A stretch of 64,000 nt of DNA, from positions 49,423,682-49,487,681 of the forward strand of contig CM054059.1 of assembly GCA_028641055.1 (NCBI GenBank), given 5' to 3'. Both the position numbers and the translations under genes were made by a program. This document shows positions 13,004 to 23,380 of the stretch, piece by piece. The notes below the pieces were generated by a model. That model ran no database searches, had not been told where the DNA came from, and saw nothing but the letters and a program-made list of their open reading frames with translations. The stretch's first letter is position 1; the number at the start of each line of letters is the position of its first letter. The stretch comes from Alopecurus myosuroides. Lineage: Eukaryota; Streptophyta; Magnoliopsida; Poales; Poaceae.

Positions 13004-13008
13004 GGGGG

Positions 13009-13170
13009 TTTCTCACAATCCCCTCTCCACCCTGACCCTCAAGTCTTTCCGCGCCGTTGCCGCATCTCCGAGGTCCTCTCCGGCTGCTCCCCGCCGCCAG
13101 AATCCGCCTACGTTGGGCCTCCTCCACTCCTCCTTTAGGAGGAACCTTCTCCCCCACTTGGAGCTACACC
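13009..13170 (+). other. leader of the Ty1 env-like gene
   Basis: C/T-rich sequence continuing the spacer interrupted by solo LTR A, ending at the start codon at 13171. It resembles a transcribed 5' leader. No ORF of its own. Confidence 0.45.
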
Positions 13171-14573
13171 ATGTCAGACAAGGGTACACCATTTCCTCAT
13201 CTCTCTCTCTCCTTCTAGGGTTTGACCTAGATGTGATGTTATTTGTGAGATGTAGTACTTGTCCCATGTGGTAGAACATCTATAGGCGAAAATGTTATCT
13301 TGAAACCATCTCTAGATAGTGGACAACAAGATTGGGGATCTGCATCTGAAGCCTCTTCCGTAGGGCCGGAGACTCCGGTGCAGAATCCCAAATTTGTTAC
13401 CCAACATCTCTTGCTAGTTTCTAACTTTTTTCTCGGACATGCATGCTTATCTTTTTGCTGTATTAATTGTTGTTTGGCTGTTTTTAGGGAAAAGGACCAA
13501 GGCCTCCTCCTCTAACCCCAACCTGGCACCAAGAAAGCAATGTCCTTACCATGCTCATGTACAGAACTATCATGTCATCGATCCAGAGACATGGACTCAG
13601 ATTTAGCTAGAGCCTTGAGGCAAGAACAGGCTAGGCAAGAGGATGCTGATGAGATGCAAAGGCAAGAAGTGGCGAAGAAGATCCGTTTTTTATAGGATCA
13701 CCACTTTGAAGGGCATGAGTAAGAGCAAGTTTAGGGCAATGAGAGTGCAGTCGTTCTTCTCTATGGCTCGCACCTCTCAAAACACTTTCTATTGGAGGAA
13801 GGAACATGAGCTCATTTAGACAGAGTACTATGATGCTTTTCGTCAGCCTGTTTGTGAGCAAAAGGTTCTCAACTTAGAGGATTTGCGCAACAGGTCCTAC
13901 TTCAGTTATGCTATGTGGGTGACAAGTAGGCTTGGTCTCAAGAATCTTGTTGGCATTCAGCAGAATTTCAATGGCAAGGCTGTCCAATAGATCTTTTCTA
14001 TAGTTACTTTTGGGGAGGATGAAGACATTTCATTGACATGGATGACTGGTGGCCTCAAGTGCGAGTCCTCTATCTTGAAGCTGTCAAAACTTCTCAGTTA
14101 TCCTCTCCACGACGACAACTTGGGCAAGAGGATGCATATTCATGGTGTTTCCTATGACAAGAGGAGGTTGGCTTCTATCTACACCAAGTTGGAAAGTGTA
14201 GGCACCAACAAGAATCTCAAGCGTGTCTACAACATTCTCCTCCGTCTATTCAGGAATAACATTGCTCCTCAAGCCGGTAATGTGGATGCTATTCGTGGTG
14301 GTTTGGTGAATCTCCTTCACCATTCCTTCAAATGCCACCAAGCCGGTGAAGATTATGAGGGATATGAGATTGCATACACAGGGAAGAGATCTTATCAAGG
14401 AAGAGATCTATCATGCCATGACTGAGCAAAATAAAGTGCATGTGTATGCTCCATATATGATGAAGCTTATTATGGATCAAGTCCCTAGATTAGATACTGA
14501 GACTCATCACAAGACTGGAAATCTTCACGTTCTTTCGGTTCACCTTCGTGGCGGTGATGATGAAGAAGAGGAT
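13171..14573 (+). pseudogene. env-like / plant-transposon-domain gene of the Ty1 element, 5' part with intron
   Basis: A 13-nt first coding exon (13171-13183, beginning ATGTCAGACAAGG) joins across a GT-AG intron (13184-13487) to the main exon at 13488 in frame, opening with a basic stretch KRTKASSSNPN. The main exon resembles the second gene found after pol in SIRE-type elements; such proteins are often annotated as env-like or putative plant transposon protein. In-frame stops occur within the first 30 codons of exon 2, near 13695, near 13818 and near 13988, and a frame change lies around 14346-14425. The most readable block is 14033-14425. The exon is cut at 14573 by element B and resumes in the same frame at 21260. 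Function is not established for this family. Confidence 0.6.
14569..14573. repeat. TSD of element B, left copy (AGGAT)
   Basis: AGGAT here and at 21255-21259 flank element B exactly. It falls inside the env-like reading frame, which is continuous when one copy is removed. Confidence 0.9.
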
Positions 14574-15935
14574 TCATGTCTACGCACACTTCTATTCTTG
14601 TAGACAGTGTTGGGCCTCCAAGTGCAGAGGTTTGTAGAACAGCAGCAAGTTTCCCTTAAGTGGATCACCCAAGGTTTATCGAACTAAGGGAGGTAGAGGT
14701 CAAAGATATCCCTCTCAAGCAACCCTGCAATTAAGATACAAGAAGTCTCTTGTGTCCCCAACACACCCAATATACCTGTCAGGTATATAGGTGCAGTAGT
14801 TCGGTGAAGAGATAGTGAAATGCGAGTAATATGGATGGTTATAAGTAATAATAGCAATCTGAAATAAATATGGCAGAAAGCAAACATGTAGCAGAACAGG
14901 CGGAAAATGGTGTTTCAATGCTTGGAAACAAGGCCTAGGGATCCTACTTTCACTAGTGGACACTCTCAACAATGATCACGTAATTGAATAACTAAATATC
15001 TTCTCTTCACTATGCTACTCTTAACCCTCTCCGGTTGGATAACAAACACTAATCATTGCGTTGGGCTGCAAAAAGCATTCCTTAAAGTAAGCATTCCCAT
15101 GTCTAGTTAACCCCACGTTGTCACTATGAGCGCCCTAGAAGGTACTAGACAAACACCACAATTCATAGAGGAGACACACACAATGTGCACACTGTCACCT
15201 TCACACCGCGGGACAAGGTGACTCCAAAGTTCATATTAATAAAACACTTGAGTAGCACAATATGAAGAGTAACATTTACTTATTCAACTAGATTACAAAG
15301 CTCATGATCACATATAGATCACACCATGGGAGAGAGAGATGAACCACATAGCTACCTTAGAGCCCTCAGCCTCTGGGGTGAACTACTCCCTCCTCATCAT
15401 AGGAGACAACAACGACAATTGAGATGGCGGTGGAGTCGATGGAGATGGCTTCCGGGGGCACTCCCCCGTCACGACAGGGTGCCAGAACAAAGATCTGTCG
15501 CCCAAAACTAACTTGGGTTGACGATGACGGCGGCAGCGGAAGGTTTCGTGGAATTTCGCCGATTCCTCTAGGGTTATCCCTTGGGGGAGTATATATAGGC
15601 GAAAGGGCAACGTCGGTGGGCGGCCAGGGGGGATCCGCGCCACCCTATCGTGTGGCCACCCTGTGGCCCCCCTTCGGGGCTCTTCGGGACTTCTGGATGC
15701 TTCCGGGGAAAATAGGAACTTCGGGATTCGTGGGGTCCAATTCTAAGAATATTTCCAGAATAACTTTTCTGAAATTAAAAACAACAAAAAATAGGGAACT
15801 GGCACTTGGCATCTTGTTAATAGGTTAGTCCCGGAAAACGTGTAAAAATGCTATAAAGAAGGGAGAAAACATGTAGCAATTGGCATAATATCAACATGGA
15901 ACATCAGAAATTATAGATACGTTGGAGACGTATCA
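14574..15935 (-). repeat. 3' LTR of element B
   Basis: It matches 19863-21254 over its whole length with scattered differences and one segment of about 30 bp missing (the right copy has an extra CACCAGGTGGC-containing stretch near 20930). Read on the minus strand it starts TGATACGTCTCCAACG. Its outer end is TCATG instead of TGATG, a probable point change. Confidence 0.88.
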
Positions 15936-18919
15936 AGCATCAAGCATCCCCAAGCTTAGTTCCTACTCGTCCTCGAGTAGGTAAACGATAAACAAAATAA
16001 TTTCTGGGGTGACATGCTACCACACAATCTTGATCATAATATGTAAAGTAGAGCATGTAAACTAGGATCAAATGAACTAAAGTTGTGATCTATATTTGAT
16101 ATCAACAAGTAATGCATAAACAAATAAGAAGAAACAAGCAAAACTTTTAATGAATCAATACTAAAAGACAATCAATCGTGCAAAGTTTATTAGAGATGAT
16201 TTAAGATTTCAAGAACAACAATATCATGCACGTCAAATGATCTTCCCAACCCCTTTTAGGATCAAGTCAAGCTTTCCACACGATGCAATGCTTGAATCTT
16301 AAATGATTTGTGCACTAAAAAACAAGCAAGTGTTCTGTGTTGGTCCCTGGCACCGGGATGTTATGGCAAAGAGAACATTATGGGGGGGGGGGGGTTGGAA
16401 GGTCAATGGAAGAAAGGCTCACAAAGCTGAAAATGGTCATTAGACAAGAGAAAGTCTTACAACCGATGTTATGCAAGGAGTAGGAATTGCCACACAACAG
16501 ATGCACATAGAGCTATAAGTGTATGAAATCTCTTCAATGGAACTAGTGGGGGTGCATCCAACTTTCTTGCTCATGAAGACCTAGAGCTCATTTGAAGAGG
16601 CTCATCATTGGAATATACAAGCCAAGTTCTATAATGTAAAGTTTCCCACATAGTTATGAATGAATGATAATATGAAAACTTTTTCCAAACTGAAGTATTG
16701 GTGCTAAACATGAAGCACAAGTGTGGTATATAAAGGATAGTGATATGCCCCTCTCTCTTTATTCTCTCTTTGGCCCCTTTTTTTTTTCTTTTTGGGCTTA
16801 TTTATTTATTTATTTATTATATATATATATATATATCCTCACAGGTAGGGGAAACATCCTATATTACAATGAATCATCACACTTTTAGTACTCATAACTC
16901 ATAATGGAAAATCTCTGATGTCTCTAACTGCATGCTCCTGCCAGTGTAGCAGTTTGCATAAATAACCATGAAGCTCATCATCAAGTAACATAATGGAGGT
17001 GGATGTTGTGCAGCAATATATCTCGGAATGGCTATGGAAATGCCATGATAGGTAGGTATGGTGGCTGCTTTTAGGAATAATATATGGGCTTATGTGTAGG
17101 AGAACAAAGTCCTCCCACGGGATTTGGATGCACTGGCGAAGTTTGCACCAACTCTCAATGTGAGAAAGGGCAATGCACAGTACCAAAGAGGCTAGTAAAT
17201 ATGGATGGCGGAAGTGCCAGGAACCGCAACATAGACTCACGAGTTAAAAGGTTGTAGCAAGAAAATCATCTTACAAGGCACAATGAAAATCACTCCAAGA
17301 GGGTCCGTGGCAGTGACAAGTCACTGTTAGCTACCCCGACCGTAGCGCGTAACAAAAGGTGGATCCGAAATGTATCACTCGTAGCAATCATATACCATTG
17401 TTTCTATCAGCTGGTAATTTTAAGTGTGGCACAATTTCAAGTTTCTTGGACCAACCATTAAAATTTTATACTTACTAGTCCTTCTCGTTTATCCATTAAG
17501 CAAATTAATATCTCAAAACAACATGAGTGATTCAAGTGAAGCAGTTTAGTGATCTACAAGATCATGCGGATTTTTCCACTATACCAACTATCACATAAGA
17601 ATTTCTATTCTCAACCAAGCACATATATATGACCACAAAAACTCTCTATAAGCATATAGAAATGAAACATAGAGAGTACTAACAGCTCTAAATAAGAGAT
17701 GAATGCAAAACAGGAGCTAAATAAATGCAGCAGCAAGACAAAGATTAAGAATACAAAGTATTCCCATGAAAAAGCGGAGCGTGTCAGTATCCAATAAAAG
17801 AATTCTGGGGTCCAACCAAGCTTATTTCAAAAATAAAAACAAACTGAAATAAAAAAAATAAAAGACGCTCCAAGTAAAGCACATAAGATGTGACCGAATA
17901 CAAATATAATTTCACTAGAAGTGACCTGATAATTTGTCGATGAAGAAGGGGATACCTTGGGCATCCCCAAGCTTAGACGCTTGAGTCTTCTTGGATTTTG
18001 CTGGGATGTACCTCCGGGGCATCCCCAAGCTTAGGCTCTTCACTCTTCTTGATCACATCATATCATCCTCTTCTCTTGACCCTTGAAAACTTCCTTCACA
18101 CCAAACTTCTCACAATCTTCATTAGCAACGTTAGTGCAATCGAAATAATAAATTCACATGGTTCAGTTTCCACACAATCCTAACACTAATATACACATTA
18201 TCTATTTTCACAACTTCTTTTAAAACTATTTTTCTCAAAAGAACACCAAAAGAAAGAGATTAAGAGGCAAATGCAATTATTGGTAGAAATCTTTGAAAAC
18301 AAGACAAGAGGTAAAGATGGTTTTTTTCGAAAATCTTCTGTTGCTGAAATCAAAAAGTGTTAAACTAGGAAAAGTGGCGTATATAGCTCAGGATTACGCA
18401 CAAAAAAACTCAGGTCATTTTAAATTTTCTGTGATTTTATATGATTTTAACAGTGGACAGCAGAAATCTGTTTCCTGCGCAGATATTCTAAATATAGTCT
18501 CAACTTTCCACTAGAGGCTTTACTTGGCTCAACTAATACATGAAAATAAAGATACAAAGGAGTTTCTACAGAAGTATACAACCCCTTGACTCAAAGAAAA
18601 CAGAGAAAAACAATGCAAAAATAAAAACATGGGTTATCTCCCAAGAAGTGCTTTTCTTTAAAACCTTTTAGCTAGCATGATAATTTGAGAAGATGCTCAC
18701 ATAAGAAATATGAATTGAAGCAAAAGAGAGCATCAAGAATCAAAGTAAAACAAATTTAAGTGTAACCCACTTCCTATGAAAACGAATCTTGTAGAAAAAC
18801 AAGTCAATAAAGCACAAAGTGGCTAGCGTAGGAAAGCACAACAAGTACAACTTCAAAATTTCAACATAAAGAGGGGAAACTTAATATTATTGAGATACAT
18901 AAAACCATGTTTCCCTCTC
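15936..18919 (-). other. 3' noncoding region of element B
   Basis: About 3 kb with no credible protein. It is the counterpart of about 40770-43771 in element C, read on the opposite strand: shared landmarks are B 18293-18514 with C 40778-41026, B 17998-18183 with C 41107-41292, and B 16899-17240 with C 42489-42788. It contains a 13-G run at 16382-16394, a TTTA/(TA)n tract at about 16798-16836, and a short (TA)4 site at about 17622 that is the empty site of a MITE found in C. Next to the LTR a 7-bp TGATGCT unit is duplicated. Confidence 0.75.
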
Positions 18920-19714
18920 TCATAATAACTCAGTAGCATCATGAATAAAATTAACAATATAACTATCACAAGAAACATTCTTATCATGAGCCACATGCAT
19001 AAAAGAATTAATACTCTCCACATAAGCATAGTCATTCTTTTTAATAGTAGTGGGAGCAAATTCAACAAAATAGCTATCATTATTATTCTCATCAACATAA
19101 TCATAAAATATAGGAGGCATATTATCATCAAAATAAATTTTCTCCTCAATAGTAGGTGTACTGAAAATATCATATTCATCATTGTAATCATGATATAAAG
19201 GAAGAATAATATCATCAGAAGCAATAGAATAGTTATCCTCCAAAATGTGTTCCTTTGTAAACATATCATCATTTTTACTAGGAGGAGAAGTATCAAGCAT
19301 ATAATCATCAGTAGCAAAAGGATTTTCAAACACATCATCCACAAGTTTAGAGCTTTCTATATCATCATTTTCAATATCAAAAGTAGTGTGATTTTCCCAA
19401 TCATGACCACTACTATATGTAACAGGCATAGGCTCATCATCAAAACAAATTTTCTCCTCCGTGCTTGGGGAACTAAAAAGATCATTTTCATATAAACTAG
19501 CTTCCCCAAGCTTAGACTTTTCCATAGCATTAGCAATAATGGTGTTTAAAGAGTTCATACTAATAACATTGCCACTAGGATGCAAATAAAGTTCCATAGG
19601 TTTTTCATTTTTCTCTTCAAACACTTCATGTCCTAACTCAAGATAAACATTATAAAGCTCTCTCATTTTTTGTTGTTGTTTTCCATTAAGTCTAACTAGT
19701 AAATATAAAAACAA
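18920..19714 (-). CDS. hypothetical acidic protein of element B (264 aa)
   Basis: An intact ORF starting 120 nt after the primer-binding site, where gag normally lies. A second in-frame Met at 19666 (residue 17) is an equally plausible start. The protein is strongly acidic and rich in Asp, Asn, Tyr and Ser. It holds an imperfect internal repeat: residues 79-97 (LFSSPSTEEKICFDD) and 182-200 (IFSTPTIEEKIYFDD). There is no zinc knuckle, protease motif or membrane segment except a short hydrophobic N-terminus (MFLYLLVRL) that may be untranslated. I do not recognise a function. The lack of stops over 264 codons in AT-rich DNA, with decayed genes all around, suggests it was selected until recently. 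It could be a diverged gag N-terminal or accessory protein. Confidence 0.6.
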   Translation of the reverse strand: MFLYLLVRLNGKQQQKMRELYNVYLELGHEVFEEKNEKPMELYLHPSGNVISMNSLNTIIANAMEKSKLGEASLYENDLFSSPSTEEKICFDDEPMPVTYSSGHDWENHTTFDIENDDIESSKLVDDVFENPFATDDYMLDTSPPSKNDDMFTKEHILEDNYSIASDDIILPLYHDYNDEYDIFSTPTIEEKIYFDDNMPPIFYDYVDENNNDSYFVEFAPTTIKKNDYAYVESINSFMHVAHDKNVSCDSYIVNFIHDATELL

Positions 19715-19834
19715 GGAATAAGTAAAAAATAAGCCTAACTAGTGAAAACAAGAAACAAAAAGATATAATTGCAAAATATAAAGGAAATAACTTCGAGCAC
19801 TCACACCCGAGGATGTGAGAACCTTTTACCTTAC

Positions 19835-19852
19835 CTCCCAGCAACGGCGCCA
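19835..19852 (-). other. primer-binding site of element B (tRNA-Asp type)
   Basis: The minus strand reads TGGCGCCGTTGCTGGGAG, 10 nt inside the 5' LTR. It is complementary to the 3' end of plant tRNA-Asp except near its inner end. This is the typical primer of Athila-like elements. Confidence 0.85.
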
Positions 19853-19862
19853 GAAAAGAGCT

Positions 19863-21254
19863 TGATGTATACGCACGCTTCTATTCTTGTAGACAGTGTT
19901 GGGCCTCCAAGTGCAGAGGTTTGTAGAACAGCAGCAAGTTTCCCTTAAGTGGATCACCCAAGGTTTATCGAACTCAGGGAGGTAGAGGTCAAAGATATCC
20001 CTCTCAAGCAACCCTGGAATTAAGATACAAGAAGTCTCTTGTGTCCCCAACACACCCAATATACTTGTCAGGTATATAGGTGCACTAGTTAGGTAAAGAG
20101 ATAGTGAAATGCGAGTAATATGGATGGTTATAAGTAATAATAGCAATCTGAAATAAATATGGCAGCAAGAAAACATGTAGCAGAACAGGCGGAAAACGGT
20201 GTTTCAATGCTTGGAAACAAGGCCTAGGGATCCTACTTTCACTAGTGGACACTCTCAACAATGATCACATAATTGAATAACTAAATATCTTCTCTTCACT
20301 ATGTTACTCTTAACCCTCTCCGGTTGGATAACGAACACTAATCATTGCGTAGGGCTGCAAAAAGCATTCCTTAAAGTAAGCATTCCCATGTCTAGTTAAC
20401 CCCACTCTGTCACTATGAGCGCCCTAGAAGGTATTAGACAAACACCACAATTCATAGAGGAGACACACACGATGTTCACACTATCACCTTTACATCGCGG
20501 GACAAGGTGACTCCAAAGTTCATATTAATAGAACACTTGACTAGCACAAGATGAAGAGTAACATCTACTTATTCAACTAGATTACAAAGCTCATGATCAC
20601 ATATAGATCACACCATGGGAGAGAGAGAGGAACCACATAGCTACCGTAGAGCCCTCAGCCTCGGGGGAGAACTACTCCCTCCTCGTCATAGGAGACAGCA
20701 ACGGCGATGGAGATGGCGGTGAAGTCGATGGAGATGGCTTCCAGGGGGCACTTCCCCGTCCCGGTAGGGTGCCAGAACAGAGATATGTCCCCCGAAACTT
20801 AGGTTGACGATGACGGCGTATGCGGAAGGTTTCGTGGAATTTCGCCGATTCCTCTAGGGTTTTCCCTCGGGGGAGTATATATAGGTGAAAGGGCAACGTC
20901 GGTGGGCGGCCAGAGGGGCCCACACCACCAGGTGGCACGGCCAGGGGGACCCACGCCACCCTATGGTGTGGCCACCCTGTGGCCCCCCTCCGGGGCTCTT
21001 CGGGACTTCTGGATGCTTCCGGGGAAAATAGGAACTTCGGGATTCGTGGGGTCCAATTCCGAGAATATTTCCAGAACAACTTTTCTGAAATCAAAAAACG
21101 AGCAGAAAACATGGAACTGGCACTTGGCCATCTTGTTAATAGGTTAGTCCCGGAAAACGTGTAAAAATGCTATAAAGAAGGGAGAAAACATGTAGCAATT
21201 GGCATAATATCAACATGGAACATCAGAAATTATAGATACACTAGAGACGTATCA
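19863..21254 (-). repeat. 5' LTR of element B
   Basis: A 1392-bp LTR; on the minus strand it starts TGATACGTCTC at 21254 and ends TACATCA at 19863. A promoter-like TATATATAGG stretch (plus-strand reading) lies near 20875. The outer end abuts TSD AGGAT at 21255-21259. Confidence 0.88.
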
Positions 21255-21259
21255 AGGAT

Positions 21260-21751
21260 GACCTCTCTATGTTTGATGATGCCCCGAAGAGGATTAGGAG
21301 GAAGAATGCAGATCATCTATCTCGTCTCTCCGGCAAGGAAGAGGTTCGAGCTGAGCACAAGAAACTCACATGGTTCCAGCGCAACATCCTTTGCATGACT
21401 ATTGCTGTCGACAAGGAGAACCATGAGGCATACAAGGAAAGGAGGAAATTAAAGAAGATGGTGAAGGATCTTCAGGACCATGTTGGTATAGTGAAGACCC
21501 CTCCTCTTGATCCTATTACTGAGTCTCAGACCGTGTCCTATCATGAGTTGAACACCTCCTCGTTTCCTTGTGCTGATTTTGATGAGGTCACTTCAGCTCC
21601 TTCCTCGTCTAACAACCGTGGCAAGGCTCCTATGGAAGAAGAAGAGGAAGATGAAGAGGAGAATCAGTCAGGTGATGATGATGAGGATGATCAGGATGAT
21701 GATGAGGATCCTCAATATGATGATGAGGATAAGGACTCGGAGGAGGAGTAA
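21260..21751 (+). pseudogene. env-like gene of the Ty1 element, 3' part
   Basis: It continues in frame from 14573 once element B and one TSD copy are removed. The segment encodes a basic and coiled-coil-prone region (RRKNADHLSRLSGKEEVRAE) and ends in a very acidic tail made almost entirely of Asp and Glu before the stop at 21749-21751. The acidic C-terminus is characteristic of this protein class in SIRE-like elements. This 3' segment has no internal stop, in contrast to the 5' part. Confidence 0.65.
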
Positions 21752-22258
21752 GATTGATCCGTTGGGATGCGTGTAGTTGCTCTTTTCTCCTTTTTGGTGT
21801 CTTGATGCCAGAGGGGGAGAAGTGGATATCTAGACTTCTCGGGGATTTGCAAGGGTTGCTTGGATCACAAGCTTTTGAACTTGATTTGCCTTTTATAGCT
21901 TGTGTCTCCCTTTATCTTATTTGGATTTGAATTTCTATCTTAGTGAACTTTCGTTTGTGTGTGGTGACACTATGTGTGTGGAGCTATTTATGGTTGTGCT
22001 AATACTTTCATGCTTTACTTGTCTTACCTTTATATATGCATGCTTTACTTGTCTTACCTTTATATATGTAGTTGTATTGTTCATTATATTTTTGCTTATG
22101 TGTAAGTTTGTAAAAAAGGGGGGGGCGTAGAACTTTGTTGATCGTGTTCCATTGGCGCACACATCAAGGGGGAGCCCATCTATATTTTACAAAAAATTTC
22201 ATAAGCAACGGTTATCATTGTAAATGTTTGTGTTGTCATCAAACACCAAAAAGGGGAG
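21752..22258 (+). other. Ty1 spacer and polypurine tract
   Basis: Noncoding. A GCCAGAGGGGGAGAAG motif lies at about 21807 just after the gene, a tandem repeat of a 33-bp unit lies at about 22012-22072, and the purine tract AAAAAGGGGAGAT at 22248-22260 precedes the 3' LTR. Confidence 0.55.
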
Positions 22259-23380
22259 ATTCGAAGTACAAGTCCGCCTAAATATTGTTTTGTGTGTTTG
22301 TTAACAACACTAGTAACATTTTAATGTGTGCTGATGTGTCTAGGGTTAAATGACAATTTTATTAATGGTGGTGAGTTCTCCAAAAATATCAAAGAGAACT
22401 ACAAGACCTGGAGGTGCTAGAATCTGTTTCTAGGCCGAAGTCTCTGCTGTCCCAGACCGGAGTCTCCGGCCTCAGGATTTCCAGCAAAGAAGACCATGTG
22501 GTGTCACTCTTTGGAACCACTCCAGACTTTGTGCGGAGAGTTCCCGGAGTTTTCGGTGCGCAGGGACTGTAGTCTCCAGACTCCTGGCATCTTCCCTACC
22601 CTCGAAGCACCCCAGGTATCCTCTGTGCTCTGGAGAGAAAATTCCCCAGAATCTTTGCGCAGTCTCCGGTGGGAGCAGAGTCTACGGCCTATGAAGACTG
22701 GAGTCTCCGCCCTTGAAGATTTTCTAGAGCCAAGTCGAGATGGTGTCACCCACTAGAAGTTGTCCAGAATGTGTCCGGAGTCTCCGGTATTTTGCAAAGT
22801 CTCCGGTCCTCCAGAATGTTTCGAAATCTTTGGCTTCAGTCTCCGGCCTTAGCACCGGAGTCTCCAGTGTAACTTTTCTAGAAGAGAGTCAAATAGCTAG
22901 ATTTTGGGTTTGGGGTAAAAATACCCCTTCCCTTCTTCTTCCTCTAGCTAGATCGTCTAGAATTGAATGCCCCATTGATTGAGCTCACCCACCAAGCTAG
23001 ATATCCCAATCCCTCCACCTAAACTTGTTGATCTTCATAGGATTGAAGGAGAAGGCCCTCATCTACATCTTCACCAACCGGTTTACCATTCCCCTCTCAT
23101 TTTGTTGAGGGATTCGAGTCTAGGGTTCTTTCTGGAAAATCTAGACTCCATTGCTACTCTCTTGGTGATTGTTGGTGATTCTTGGGAGCCCCCAATTTGG
23201 TTGTTGGTGTGTGTGCCCCAAGCTCATTGTAAAGGACTCGATTTTCGCCTCAAAGGGAATCAATAGAGAAAGGTGAACTAGGCCTTTGTGGCGAGGTTCA
23301 TCGGAGAATAGGGTGAGACTTTGTGGCGTTGAGTAGGCCTTCATGGCGAAACTCACACCCCTCCAACAAGACGTACTCCC

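Larger units (their letters stand above)
14574..21254 (-). mobile_element. Athila-like non-autonomous LTR retrotransposon B
   Basis: A complete element on the minus strand: 5' LTR 19863-21254, primer-binding site 19835-19852, one ORF 18920-19714, a long noncoding 3' region 15936-18919, polypurine tract about 15944-15957 and 3' LTR 14574-15935, bounded by TSD AGGAT. It has no gag zinc knuckle, protease, reverse transcriptase or integrase. LTRs, primer site and 3' noncoding region match element C, so the two belong to one family with different coding content. Confidence 0.88.

Noticed and set aside
16899..17240. 113-codon ORF shared between B and C (42489-42788) as a conserved small protein
   Set aside because: Conservation follows from shared noncoding DNA. 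The frame start is not near a plausible leader and neighbouring conserved stretches have ORFs on the other strand. It remains worth testing by dN/dS.
18853..19344. 163-codon Met/Leu/Ile-rich minus-strand ORF as a membrane protein
   Set aside because: It is a shifted-frame shadow of the acidic 264-aa ORF; GAT/GAA-rich codons read out of frame give hydrophobic residues.
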